Assembly: GCA_015501605.1 (NCBI GenBank)
Contig: JADNRZ010000018.1
Span: 434,001 to 498,000 of the forward strand
Source of the DNA: Panaeolus papilionaceus
Lineage: Eukaryota; Basidiomycota; Agaricomycetes; Agaricales
DNA length: 64,000 nt
Reading direction: 5' to 3'
Part shown: piece by piece, positions 11,601-21,342 of the stretch
Layout of the letters: each line of letters starts with the position of its first letter
How positions within the stretch are numbered: position 1 is the stretch's first letter
Position numbers and translations under genes: made by a program
The notes under the pieces: generated by a model
Told to the model about the DNA's origin: nothing
The model's input: only the letters and a program-made list of their open reading frames with translations
Database searches by the model: none

Positions 11601-12341
11601 TGCAAGAAAAACAAGAAAGGATGAAGGAAGGTGGATGTAGAGACGGAGAGAAAGAGTTGGTGTGGCAGTTTGGATTTATATGAAGGTCGGAGTGCATGAT
11701 AACCCAGCATGTGCAATTCCTTCTCGGCAATATTCTTCTCCGGTACCGGTTGGCAGTTGCCTGCCAACTCTCCACTATGCTTGGCCTGAATTAATCGTGA
11801 TCCCAACAATACCCCAGATCCGGGGACGTTCTGTGCGGAGAGTTCAAAGAACGCGGTGATATGGTGTTAGGAGCAGACCTTCAGCTGAACTTGCACCACA
11901 TAGCGCACAGATGTAACAGTGGCGACGCTTGCCAACTTAACACTTTATTGAACAGAGTGAAATCTTTATTTAACAACTAGATTATTTATCCATGACGCGA
12001 GCGAGTTTTTACTCTGAACCAACAGGTGCGATAATTGGAATTGAATACTGAAGCTATACATAGATTGGCCCTAAGTAGCGCTTACTTAGTGCCATGAATA
12101 ACTCAGTTTAACTCGTGTCGGCTATACTTTCCAACTACATCGGGTCCATGTTTATTAGCATCATTTAAATAGCTGGGAGTGCAGCACAAACGATAACTTT
12201 GGCTGTTGATTCATACTAGAGTGTCATAAAAATTACGAGAGGACAAAAAATGAAGACGAATCACGCCAAAGATGGAACCACGTTGATGCTTGTTGCTACA
12301 AATGAATTCCTTAAATGAAGAGTGATTGGATCAACCCGAAG
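11601..12341. promoter_or_regulatory. Upstream region of the nitronate monooxygenase gene
   Basis: This 741-bp gap separates two minus-strand genes. It must contain the monooxygenase promoter on its left and the 3' end of RING gene 3 on its right. No gene, repeat or RNA is recognised. Confidence 0.4.
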
Positions 12342-13598
12342 TCAAGAATCCAACCGCAGTCGTTTAGGAGCAGTAGCAGGGAGTGGACTTTCGTCGCCTG
12401 ATATCCGGCGAGACATTTTGCGACGAGGAAGAGGTGCGATGAGGCGTGCCGGATTGAGGTCGAGTGCGAGATTCTCCTTGCGATTCTCTAGAGAGGATGG
12501 AGGAGTGTCCAAAGCGCGAACTTGCCGTTGTTTCATTTTATCCTTTAAGCCTGGTTTCAGTCCTTGAGGGGGAGAATAGCATGGTTGGTTGGTCTTCTGC
12601 ATCAGGCGAAGCCGAACAGAGATGCTATCGAGTTCTCTAGCTGTGGGTGACGAAGGTCTTTGTGGAGATCGGTCACGATGGATGCCACGCGTCTCGGAGT
12701 TCATTGTCTTCAAGCTCTCCGAAATTCGCTGAAGGGTTTGCTCCTCTACTTCCTTGCATATCCTAAGAGGGTTTGTCAGAAGCGACGTAGCCCCATGAAG
12801 CATAATGTACGTACTCAGTGCGCAACCGTTTTTCAATGGTTAGATACTTCTTTTCATGAGCAATTTCGGCGTCCCGACGATGTTGCTGCATGGCCCTATT
12901 CTCTGCCTTTAGTTGCTCGATTTCTTCGATATAAGAATCTTCCTTGGCACAAAATTCGGCCTTCATCTTGCTCATCAAGCCCTGGAAGTACGTCTCCAAC
13001 TCGCGTACCTCATCTTCGAGTTCCATGACGCGTTCATTGGCATCGGCTTCGCCTTCCCGATGTGCTTGAAGGGCAGCACCCAATGACTCGCAACGCGTCA
13101 GCAGAGCATCCTCTCCACGCTTTTTGGCTTCCAAACTAGCTTCCGCCTTTTTGAGCTTTTGCTGGAGCTTGGCGTAAGAGGAAAAATCGTGGTAGACGCG
13201 TCGGATGTTAGATGTCACGAATGGGTGGTATTTGGGAGCCAAACACGAAAGCTACATCGAGGTGAGCCGTAGCGTCAGATTGATACATAGATGCGGTACT
13301 AACATCTGGCATAACTATTATGGCGATAAGAGTTGGGTCAACCTGCGAGCCACTGAGTTGAACACACCTAGATGGAACGATGTCCTACATGTCGGACAAT
13401 TTGCAGTCAAACCCTGATTTGCTGGACCATTTGCATATTCAATCAGACAATCTTTGCAAAAGATGTGTCCTAAATCCCGGATAGTATCGTTTTAAAAAAT
13501 CGCGACAACAAGATTTAAAAACGGCGGATTTACTCACCGCACGGAATGCAAATAGGGTCATGAAAAGGAGAGAGGCAGATCGCACATTGACACGACAT
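12342..13598 (-). CDS. RING-finger coiled-coil protein without TM anchor (paralogue 3)
   Basis: Third member of the local RING family, about 344 residues from exons 13598-13538, 13469-13354, 13251-12815 and 12762-12342. Exon 1 is again 61 nt and encodes MSCQCAICLSPFHDPICIPC. The phase-1 intron again splits the Gly codon before GHIFCKDCL...CPTC, completing a C3HC4 RING. The second intron boundary is the least certain. The shared signature reads SNIRRVYHDF. Residues ~75-215 form a strong coiled coil (KLQQKLKKAEASLEAKKR; ELEDEVRELETYFQ; EEIEQLKAENRAMQQHRR). Unlike the other two it has no C-terminal hydrophobic segment. The tail is Ser/Pro-rich and basic, with RRKMSRR and PKRLRL, both compatible with nuclear localisation. 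Probable E3 ligase, inferred from the RING, perhaps acting in the nucleus rather than at a membrane. Confidence 0.77.
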
Positions 13599-14420
13599 TA
13601 TATCCAACTTGCTCTGCGATTCTGTGTGCTAAGTGTGTGGGCTGGGTTGGAACTATAGCTGTTTCGTTGGCGGTTGGAAAGAAAGGGTTAGTTATTTGTA
13701 GTCCCAATCCAACCGCCGTCGTTGTCCAAGTTAAAAGTTCAACTTGACAAAGACAATTGCCGCTCGACTCGAATCACCAACGCGATCAGAATGAGTCACG
13801 TGTGGGCGTCGCGTCCATCTTTTTCAAGCTCCGAACAATTATCCTTTTGTGCACTCCACACAACCATCACTGTCTCCCGAACATCTAAGTAGACACTTCA
13901 AGTCAATTAATTTAGGGTGTCAGAAATATTTTAAGAAGGGGTACAACCGTCCATGAGATTAATTTTCGTGACAGGCTGCTCATAGGTAGACGAGGGAGTT
14001 GGCGAATCAACTCATTTGGGTCAAATTTGAACTTCTCTGAAAACCTCTTAAAGGGGTGAATTAGTATGTTGTGAAAAGGGGTTCGACGAGGTTGAGCTCT
14101 GCATTATATTGTGGCGTAGTGGGTTGGGAGTTGGTGGACGGTCAACCTGCCACAGGGTTGGTAAAGTAACGTAACGTGTCCAGTTCCTGCCTAGTCAGGG
14201 ATTTCGGGAGCCTCAGGCCCTCAATGTCAATGACACCTGCGAACAGACCCCGAAGGATTGGGTCGGTTGCGCCGCACGCCATGGTAGAGTGCTCAGCCTT
14301 TCTTTCTTTCTTACCTCCACAACATCCAGAACAGTACAAACTCCAGGTCGCAGCTGATGCAACTGCGTTTGCTGACGCTGTCCGATATATTATCCCTTTT
14401 CACCCCTTCATAAACATCAA
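13599..14420. promoter_or_regulatory. Divergent intergenic region, RING gene 3 (-) and membrane-protein gene (+)
   Basis: This 822-bp region holds both promoters. A 65-codon minus-strand frame at 14142-14339 contains several Cys and Lys but no recognisable domain, and I do not call it a gene. Confidence 0.4.
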
Positions 14421-15898
14421 ATGCCATCCAAGCCCCTCCTAACTACAAGCGACTATTATTACCCTGTGGGTGTTTGCATTGAGGTGAGTCTATACATATC
14501 ATCGTTGCTTTTTCACATTATCTAAAGTTAAACTAATCACCACAATCGTCTTAGTCCGTGTTCTATGGTGAGGATCAAAGCTCTTAAAGACCCCGAACGA
14601 AGTGAGAGCTGAACACGCATCACGTTTAGGATTCTACACCGCCGTATTCATAGCAGCTGTGTGGATTTGGGGGAAGCGCCGGTCGCGAGCAGCCACTTCG
14701 GCTGCCTTCTCAGGATGGGTAAATGAATTCGATTCTGTACCAGAGCATGCTACTGACATCAATATAGCTGTATCTTATCTTAATAGTCTTGATGTGGATT
14801 GTCGCTTCTCTACATTTTGGTGAGTGGTTGAATACTTCACCATTACATCACACTCTAAAATGAAATGCAGGGATAACTTTGCAACGATTCCTTCGAGTCT
14901 ATATCTTGGAACTTGATGTGGACAGCGCGCCCGCGGCCGTGCGCCTCCTGGACGCAGGTCGATGGGATACCCTTGCACACATGATATTGATGACGTTGAT
15001 GATATGGTTAGGAGACGTTTTAGTGGTGAATATCTTCGTCGCCTTGTATCGAATCCTATCCTCATGAACCTTTCTAGCTCTACCGGACATTCGTTGTGTG
15101 GAATAAAAATATATGGGTTGTCGCATTACCTATTCTCGTACATGTTTCCTACCTCGGTGCGTAGCATGGTCAATTTCACATTAGGATGTCTTGTTGATGC
15201 ATGTCCTAGTCATCAACTCATTTGCTATCTATGCGTTGAGCCACCCCAACATCTTCCCTCGTGCAACAGCAGTTGCTTGGTATCAACCTGTGTTTCCACT
15301 TGTCTTTACACAAAATGTGATGACAACAGGACTTCTCTTTTACAAAATATTCTCTCAACACCGCGCGTCCACCGCAAATGGTGTGGCCGACTCCAGCGGC
15401 ACGATCGGCTTGGGTCAACTTGCCTGGATGTTGATCGAAACAGCAGGGCTCTATACTCTGGAACTATTCGTCATCATCATCCTTGGTGCTAAAGAGCACC
15501 CTGCGAAGGGAATTGTTTCCGTTTCCCTAGTTCCTACTCTGGGTATGCAGCATACCTTCCCCTCAATGTTGATTCACGCGCTAATGTGGAGCTCACTAGG
15601 TATCGTTTTTGTGCTGCTATCTGTTCGCGTACACTTTGGAGCGCCGAGTGCCAACAATACGCAAGCAAAAAGCGCAACAGCCAACAATTTACCTGACTTT
15701 TTCAGGGATTCAGTATCAGACGAAGGCCTCGAACTATCACAACCCGTTGCAACAGCCTCCTCAACTAGTGATGTCGATTTCGGAACCAAGAAATTGACTG
15801 ATATTGATATACTTGCTCTGCAGAACACAGACTCTGAAGCCCAAGTCCCATTCCCTGTCGTGTCGTTTTCACGGAAAAATTCGAGAGAGTATTTCTAG
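14421..15898 (+). CDS. Agaricomycete multi-pass (about 7-TM) membrane protein, tandem copy 1
   Basis: The start at 14421 encodes MPSKPLLTTSDYYYPVGVCIE, matching the N-terminus of the copy at 18735. Successive exons then give hydrophobic segments: GFYTAVFIAAVWIWG; a segment near 14770 (SYLNSLDVDC frame or neighbour); a conserved RFLRVYILELD...AVRLLDAGRWDTLAHM block; GDVLVV...YRTFVVW-type exon near 15010-15110; and the long last exon (about 15180-15898) with VINSFAIYALSHPN, AWYQPVFPLVFTQN, GLGQLAWMLIETAGLYTLEL and GIVFVLLSVRVHF. The C-terminal tail is polar, with a DxxGLELSQP-like acidic stretch. The layout, with a [YW]RxxVVW motif and a final TM ending in RVHF, is that of a large mushroom-specific receptor-like family of unknown function. 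The exact short exon near 14560-14620 is unresolved. Confidence 0.65.
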
Positions 15899-16411
15899 AC
15901 GTTCATTGTCCTCCATACATTCGCTTTCACCATTGCTTTCCAATCGTTAACCTTATTTTTTGTTCTATTGCAGCGCGCTATTATTGATCACAACACTTTG
16001 TAATATATATGATTTAGAAATAATGTGTAGGATTTTAGGTCGCTGGGCTTTCGATAGGCATTTCACCTGTAATATAATCTACTATTCTATGTCCAATCCG
16101 GAAGTTTTTGAGGTTGGGATCCACGGCGCCCATAATTCAGGTTCGCCGCAAAGCGAAGGCGGAAACAGGCTGGTGGCACAGCCGTGGCAGGCGAGTCTCC
16201 ATCTGCCAGACCTAATTAGGGATAAACCGTGCGTTTGAAAGGTCATCAACATGCTGATTTTTCCAACTGGTGGCAATTGCTGACCTTAAGCTCAGGGGCT
16301 TATTGAGTAGATCTTACCAAAGAGAATTGTGGTTTCTATGGTCTCAACGGTTGTCAGCATTTCTTCAGTATATTTGCCAAAACTAGAAGAGTGCTGATTA
16401 TGGATGAATGA
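15899..16411. other. Spacer between membrane-protein copy 1 and the Pack-MULE-like element
   Basis: AT-rich 3' flank of copy 1. No gene is recognised. The last nine bases (16403-16411, GATGAATGA) are the left copy of the target-site duplication of the adjacent element. Confidence 0.5.
16403..16411. repeat. Target-site duplication, left copy (GATGAATGA)
   Basis: Nine bases directly abutting the left inverted repeat. They are identical to 17563-17571 directly after the right inverted repeat. A 9-bp duplication is the usual size for Mutator-like elements. Confidence 0.85.
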
Positions 16412-16612
16412 TAGTCTCGGTCCCCCATCCTCTCCCGCGAGTTACCATATTTGGGTGCCTCTGCGTGAGAGTCTGGGACCCAGCCAGGACTCGCTGGAGG
16501 ACGTTGTCTTCGCGTTTTTTGAGTGACTTATGTAAGCTGATCCGCGCGCCAAGTCGCGTTCATTATCGTCGTGTTCACCTTTCTCTCTTGTATTTCACGC
16601 GTCTCCACCTTG
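16412..16612 (+). repeat. Terminal inverted repeat, left
   Basis: Reverse complement of 17369-17562. Positions 16412-16538 match without a mismatch; the remaining ~75 bp are about 80% similar with one small indel. The outer terminus is TAGTCTCGGTCCCCC. Confidence 0.85.
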
Positions 16613-16677
16613 CAAGTGACTATTTATTGCTACAAAAAAACCCACATTCATTTAATATTTCATTATTTATATTTTTT

Positions 16678-17271
16678 ATGGCTATTCTCGCACAATGGCC
16701 TCCACATCGACTAAAGCGGAAGGCTAATCTTGACCAAGAACCTGACGCGAACCCAAACATTTCCCCAACCCCCCACGGCGCACCATCATGTGCTAGTCGC
16801 ATAAAGTCACTTCCATCCTCACCTCGTAACACCTCTTTCATCCATATCGACCAAAAAACCCGCCCAAAAAGCCCGAGTATTGTATCGACAAGGATACAGC
16901 AACCAGCACCATCAACACCCGCCTCCTCTCAGAAACCATACAGTCTCCAAACCAGCACACGTTGAAAGCTCAAACCCTACATATTTGTTGGGTACCAGAC
17001 ACTCAAGCCATGCAACGATCTAACTGCAGACCAATGGAACACACTGGCACAGAAGGAGGGGCTGATTTCAGCAGAAGGGTCATTGAGGGAGTTCCAGGTG
17101 GAGGCAGCCAACAAAGTCGTGTCTCGCAAGCGAGTTTTGTGTATCATAGCACCGACGGGCTCTGGGAAATCACTAGCATGGATGCTTCCCTTGTTAGCCC
17201 AAGGAAGTGGGGTATCATTGGTAATTGTACCATACACAAGTCTTGGAATCGGGGTGTTCGGAGGTGTGTAG
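16678..17271 (+). pseudogene. Captured 5' fragment of a RecQ/DEAD-like DNA helicase, nonsense-interrupted
   Basis: From the ATG at 16678 the frame encodes a Pro/Ser-rich disordered N-terminus (about 95 codons) up to a TGA at 16963-16965. The same frame reopens immediately and continues to 17271 with LREFQVEAANKVV (Q-motif-like region), IAPTGSGKS (Walker A, motif I) and SLVIVPYTSL (motif Ia). It then loses similarity and stops at a TAG. Motifs II (DExH) to VI are absent, so no ATPase or unwinding activity is possible. Both halves share one frame, so a single substitution separates them; a CGA-to-TGA transition would explain it. The motif order resembles RecQ-like helicases found in agaricomycete repeats, but the family is an inference from three motifs. 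It is wholly inside the inverted-repeat element. Confidence 0.7.
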
Positions 17272-17368
17272 CTTACAAAAATTGTATTATTTAGATTTAG
17301 TCAATTAAATTGTATGCTTGTTATGGATTATCTTAATCACACTATTATTTGGACAGAAAACAATGAGT

Positions 17369-17562
17369 TGGAAGGTGGAGACGCATGAAATACAAAAGAG
17401 AAAAGTGATAATGAACGCAACTTGTCGCGCGGATTAGCTTACATAAGTCACTCAAAAAACGCGAAGACAACGTCCTCCAGCGAGTCCTGGCTGGGTCCCA
17501 GACTCTCACGCAGAGGCACCCAAATATGGTAACTCGCGGGAGAGGATGGGGGACCGAGACTA
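17369..17562 (-). repeat. Terminal inverted repeat, right
   Basis: Reverse complement of the left repeat at 16412-16612. The outer 127 bp (17436-17562) are identical to it, ending CCGAGACTA. Confidence 0.85.
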
Positions 17563-17571
17563 GATGAATGA
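17563..17571. repeat. Target-site duplication, right copy (GATGAATGA)
   Basis: Matches 16403-16411 exactly and directly follows the right inverted repeat. Confidence 0.85.
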
Positions 17572-18734
17572 TTTGTCGAAAATTAAATTTGAATTCTATA
17601 AATCCGGACATAGGTACATTCTCAATGTTGATCTCTGAATCCTCCTGTTGAGTTGAATAGGTGTGCATCCTGCCGCAGTCGACGTCGGACCTCAATAAGT
17701 CAATTGCCTTCGAGATTCGGTCGCGTGCATATTGTTTCTTCGAAATCTTCGAAAGGCGGCCGTACTCTCAATCTCGCGTTCCTTCCTACAATCCCGGGTT
17801 GCAGGTACAGAACGGTTCACGGCATAGCACGTGAGACGCGTCGCGCGTCACCATGATTCAAGTTTGCATCACAAAGAAGCACGAGGAGAGATGAAGACGA
17901 CGATCAACTGACAGCCGGATTTCAAAAATAGAACGCCAGCCGGCGAAGTTGAGACGCTGAACTTTGAAGCTGGACATTGTACTGAACATCGTTTGCCGAG
18001 GCGCTCTGTAGTGCGCGCCCTACCCCAGCTCACTAGCTGTCTTTCGTACGGCTACTATACATGTACAACAGCTTGAGGCGGCAGATTGATTAAAATGCTG
18101 TCTATGTACACGCTCGAAAAATTCATATTCAGTTGCCATAATTTCAAGCTGACAGGTGAGCGGAATATGTACCTTACTGACATGCTGATACTGATACCCT
18201 CATCCAACCCTCATCGGAAGGTACACAATGTCCACTACGACGCCTTCCTCCCCCCCTTCTGATTAACCATTCACAACTGATATTCGCGGTCTGTACGTGA
18301 GCTCAGTGGGGTGTAATACACTCCGCCAATGACGAGATTTCAACCAAACGGCACAAAAAAGAACATCCCCGGATCTTTGGAATTGAACTGATGGAAATCC
18401 GACTCTTTGCGGAAGTTTCGCATGGAGCGGCGGCATTACTTCCTATTTCTGCCCTTTCTTCCTATAGCCTGGAAGCATGTAACGTAACAAACTCAATACT
18501 AGAACCCCCCTCAGGACGCTTTTATTCTCTCGTTACACTGGCAGCTAGACCTGAAGGGAATTATGAACCGAGGGATACATTAACCGTCCAGTGCTTTGTG
18601 TTTCAAGCCCAACCTCCTTCGACGACCTTCAACACCCCACACATAGAGTACACGGGTGCAACTGGATGAACGGATAGATTTTGGGGAGAGAAATCAAGTT
18701 CCTTATCACTTCCTATAATCCTTACACCACCACC
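17572..18734. other. Region upstream of membrane-protein copy 2
   Basis: About 1.2 kb with no convincing gene. A 92-codon frame at 18391-18669 has no motif. The last few hundred bases must contain the promoter of the gene starting at 18735. Confidence 0.4.
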
Positions 18735-20187
18735 ATGGCTTCCTTTCCAAGTCCTCATCTAAGTGAAAAGGACTTCTATTACCCAGTGGGAGTATGCATT
18801 GAGGTTTGTTCTAGCTATGATCTACCATCTATCTATAAACTCACTGCGAAGCATTGCTCTGCAGGGCATAATGTATGGTAAGATGGTTCGACGGACTCCA
18901 GATCGTGGTCTTTGCTGAACGAGAACGGATCATAGGATTTTACACTGCTCTATTTTTAACCGCGTTGTGGATATGGAGGACTCGATGGCCTAACCTGCGC
19001 TCTTCCACATTTTCAGCACGAGTAAGACGCGTTATTTCAGAATCGACGTTAAACCTGTACTGACATCCCAGCGCATCATTAGCTTTATTTGATTGTCATA
19101 ACCCTGATGTGGATTGTGGCGACAGTCCATCTCGGTGAGTAAGCCCTTCGCCCATCGATCACACCCTTGCTCATGAATTGTAATTTGTCCCCAGGGATTA
19201 TCATACGGCGATTACTGCGCATATTCATCCTGGAAGTGTCGAACCCTAAGCCGACAGCCGTTCGTCTATTAGATGCTACAAGGTGGGATACCGTTGCCCA
19301 TATGGTCTTGGTGTCGGCCATGGTATGGCTGGGTGACATTCTCGTGGTATGATTCCAGCTCATTAACACATACCCGTACGATGAACTAAAGTACATTCTA
19401 GCTCTACAGGACATACGTGGTCTGGCATAAAAATATCTGGGTTATAGTCGTTCCCTTGATTCTACACGTTACTTACCTCGGTACGTTGTTTTGCGCCGTT
19501 CTCGACAAGAATATGAATCTAACGCGCCCTGTAGTGATCAACACTATGGCTACTTACTGGTTAAGCCATCCGAATCTGATATCTGGAGAAGTGGCATACA
19601 CCTGGTATCGGCCTGTGTTCCCAATACTCTTTGCACAAAATCTGCTCACTACAAGCTTGCTCGCCTACAAAGTATGGAGTCAACATCGCGCGTCAGTCGC
19701 GAACGGAGTAATGCATGCAGGCCACGCACTTAGCCTCGGCTATGTTGCGCGCATGTTGATTGAAACGGTCATGTTATACACCATCGAGCTACTCGTCATC
19801 ATTGTGCTTGGCTCTATCAAGCATCCTGCCACTGGGAGTGTTGTTATTTGCCTTGTTCCCACTGTTGGTATGTATCCTTCTCTTTCCTCACACAAAGTAC
19901 AGGATTCTGACGCGCTTTGATTAGGGATCGTCTTTGTTCTTCTGTCCATTCGCGTCCACTTTGGTGTAACAAACCAGCCAGATACAGGCCAAGCCAGCCG
20001 AATGCCCCAGTGGCTCCATGACAGCGTGTCAAGAGACGATGATATTGAGCTCTCCAGACCCGCCTCAGCTGCTTCCCATGGTGGTATTGACCTAGGACTG
20101 CGATCACGGCGCGACAAGCTTGTGCTGCAACCCTTAGACCCTGAGGATGCTGAACCGTTCCCTACCATCTCATTCTCCCAAAAATAG
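18735..20187 (+). CDS. Agaricomycete multi-pass (about 7-TM) membrane protein, tandem copy 2
   Basis: Paralogue of the gene at 14421. The start at 18735 gives MASFPSPHLSEKDFYYPVGV. Exons then encode GFYTALFLTALWIWR, a segment YLIVITLMWIVATVHL near 19085-19135, the conserved block LLRIFILEVSNPKPTAVRLL...RWDTVAHM, MVWLGDILVV joined to YRTYVVWHKNIWVIVVPLIL, and a long exon 19417 to about 19865 with AYTWYRPVFPILFAQNLL and GYVARMLIETVMLYTIELLV. The last exon begins near 19924 with GIVFVLLSIRVHFG and ends in a polar tail at 20187. The very short second exon near 18860-18880 is uncertain. The alternation of TM segments with conserved loop motifs suggests a receptor-like protein, but no ligand or function is known for the family. 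It is separated from copy 1 by the Pack-MULE-like insertion. Confidence 0.68.
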
Positions 20188-21342
20188 CCACGATGTCCTT
20201 GACACTACTCTCCTGACCCTCCTATTGCTTTGAATCATGTTGAATCATGATTTCGTGACTTGTTTCAACTCTACTCTTTTGGACCAAATACTAATACAGT
20301 TGCCCCGTAAATTTTGTAACATTATCCGCTCATTTTAGTATCTCGTCGGTGTATATTTCCTAGGTAATTTTATCATAACTAATAGTGCTCGTTTGACAAT
20401 CAAGGGCCATCCGTCACTTGTTGCAGGATGTCAACTGTTATGCCCCGAGTACATGCCACATATCGTCAGTCAGACTACCGGAAACTAACTGATTTCCCTT
20501 CTCAAAAGTTTAACTTTTATTTGTTCCGCAATCATGTCAAATTGACCAAGGGCATCGTCAAGGACACCATTCCTGCGCCCACAGACGGCCATTAAAGCAC
20601 AAGGAGATCAGCCTCAATATCGAAAGCCGTCTTCTCCCATGCAGCTGCGGAACAATATAATAATAATAATATCCAGTCCAGGGTTGTTTTCGACCTGGAC
20701 TTTCAACCTTCAAGCCTCAGAAAGTGTGGGACTTGCCAAATCCTCAATCCTCCATGTTTATGTAACGATCGCAATCTTCTCTTTCGATACATATCAAAGA
20801 AAAGAATCGAGTCTGTGGTGCCCCAGCACCTTCGATCAGATACACAAGCGCCCAGTGGGGAGCGCTATGTTTGATTAGGGCAAATACCGCCTCACAGTGT
20901 AGTAACACACGTGTAGCAGGTGAACAAGAGATATGGCCTGGTTCGTCCCCATTCAAGTTGAGTTCTCGTCGCCTTTCGTTTGTCATCCTGTATTCTTCGG
21001 CCTTTTATGTCATGTCTGTGGAAGCAATTTTAATGTCGAACAGTACCTCCGGGGTCTGGATTCCAACCCTTTCATGATCACCCGTATTGTACATTGCCTC
21101 CTTTAGACAATGATATTACCTTATCTGCAATCATAGGGCTTTTATCCGCTCTGGTGTTAAACCTTGAATACATGAATACATGGGCAACGACAATTTAAGA
21201 ATAACGGATACTCACCAGTCCTTCCATGTGCTCAACGCCGTCATTTTCGGACCCCTTTCCACGTTCTAAAGGAAAGATGAAACCAATACCAAAAACATCG
21301 AGTGCGATCGCGCCTCTTTTACTTATCCAGCGGAGTACATCA
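20188..21342. other. Intergenic region
   Basis: A tail-to-tail gap of about 1.15 kb between membrane-protein copy 2 and the fungal-rhodopsin-type gene. Short frames at 20639-20878 and 20871-21077 lack any motif. No repeat or RNA gene was recognised. Confidence 0.45.

Larger units (their letters stand above)
16412..17562. mobile_element. Pack-MULE-like transposon carrying a helicase fragment
   Basis: A 1151-bp element bounded by long terminal inverted repeats (16412 to ~16612 and ~17369 to 17562) that both begin TAGTCTCGG at the outer end. The outermost 127 bp are identical; after that there are scattered substitutions and a ~9-bp length difference. A perfect 9-bp duplication flanks it. Long inverted repeats plus a 9-bp duplication is the structural definition of Mutator-like elements. 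The interior encodes no transposase. Instead it holds a helicase-like open frame truncated after motif Ia and interrupted by one TGA, so the element is non-autonomous and resembles a gene-fragment-capturing Pack-MULE. Perfect outer repeats and intact duplication argue for recent insertion. It lies between two tandem membrane-protein paralogues. Confidence 0.8.

Noticed and set aside
14142..14339. Cys/Lys-containing 65-codon minus-strand frame
   Set aside because: Could be imagined as a small zinc protein, but the Cys spacing matches no known finger and no intron or neighbour supports it.
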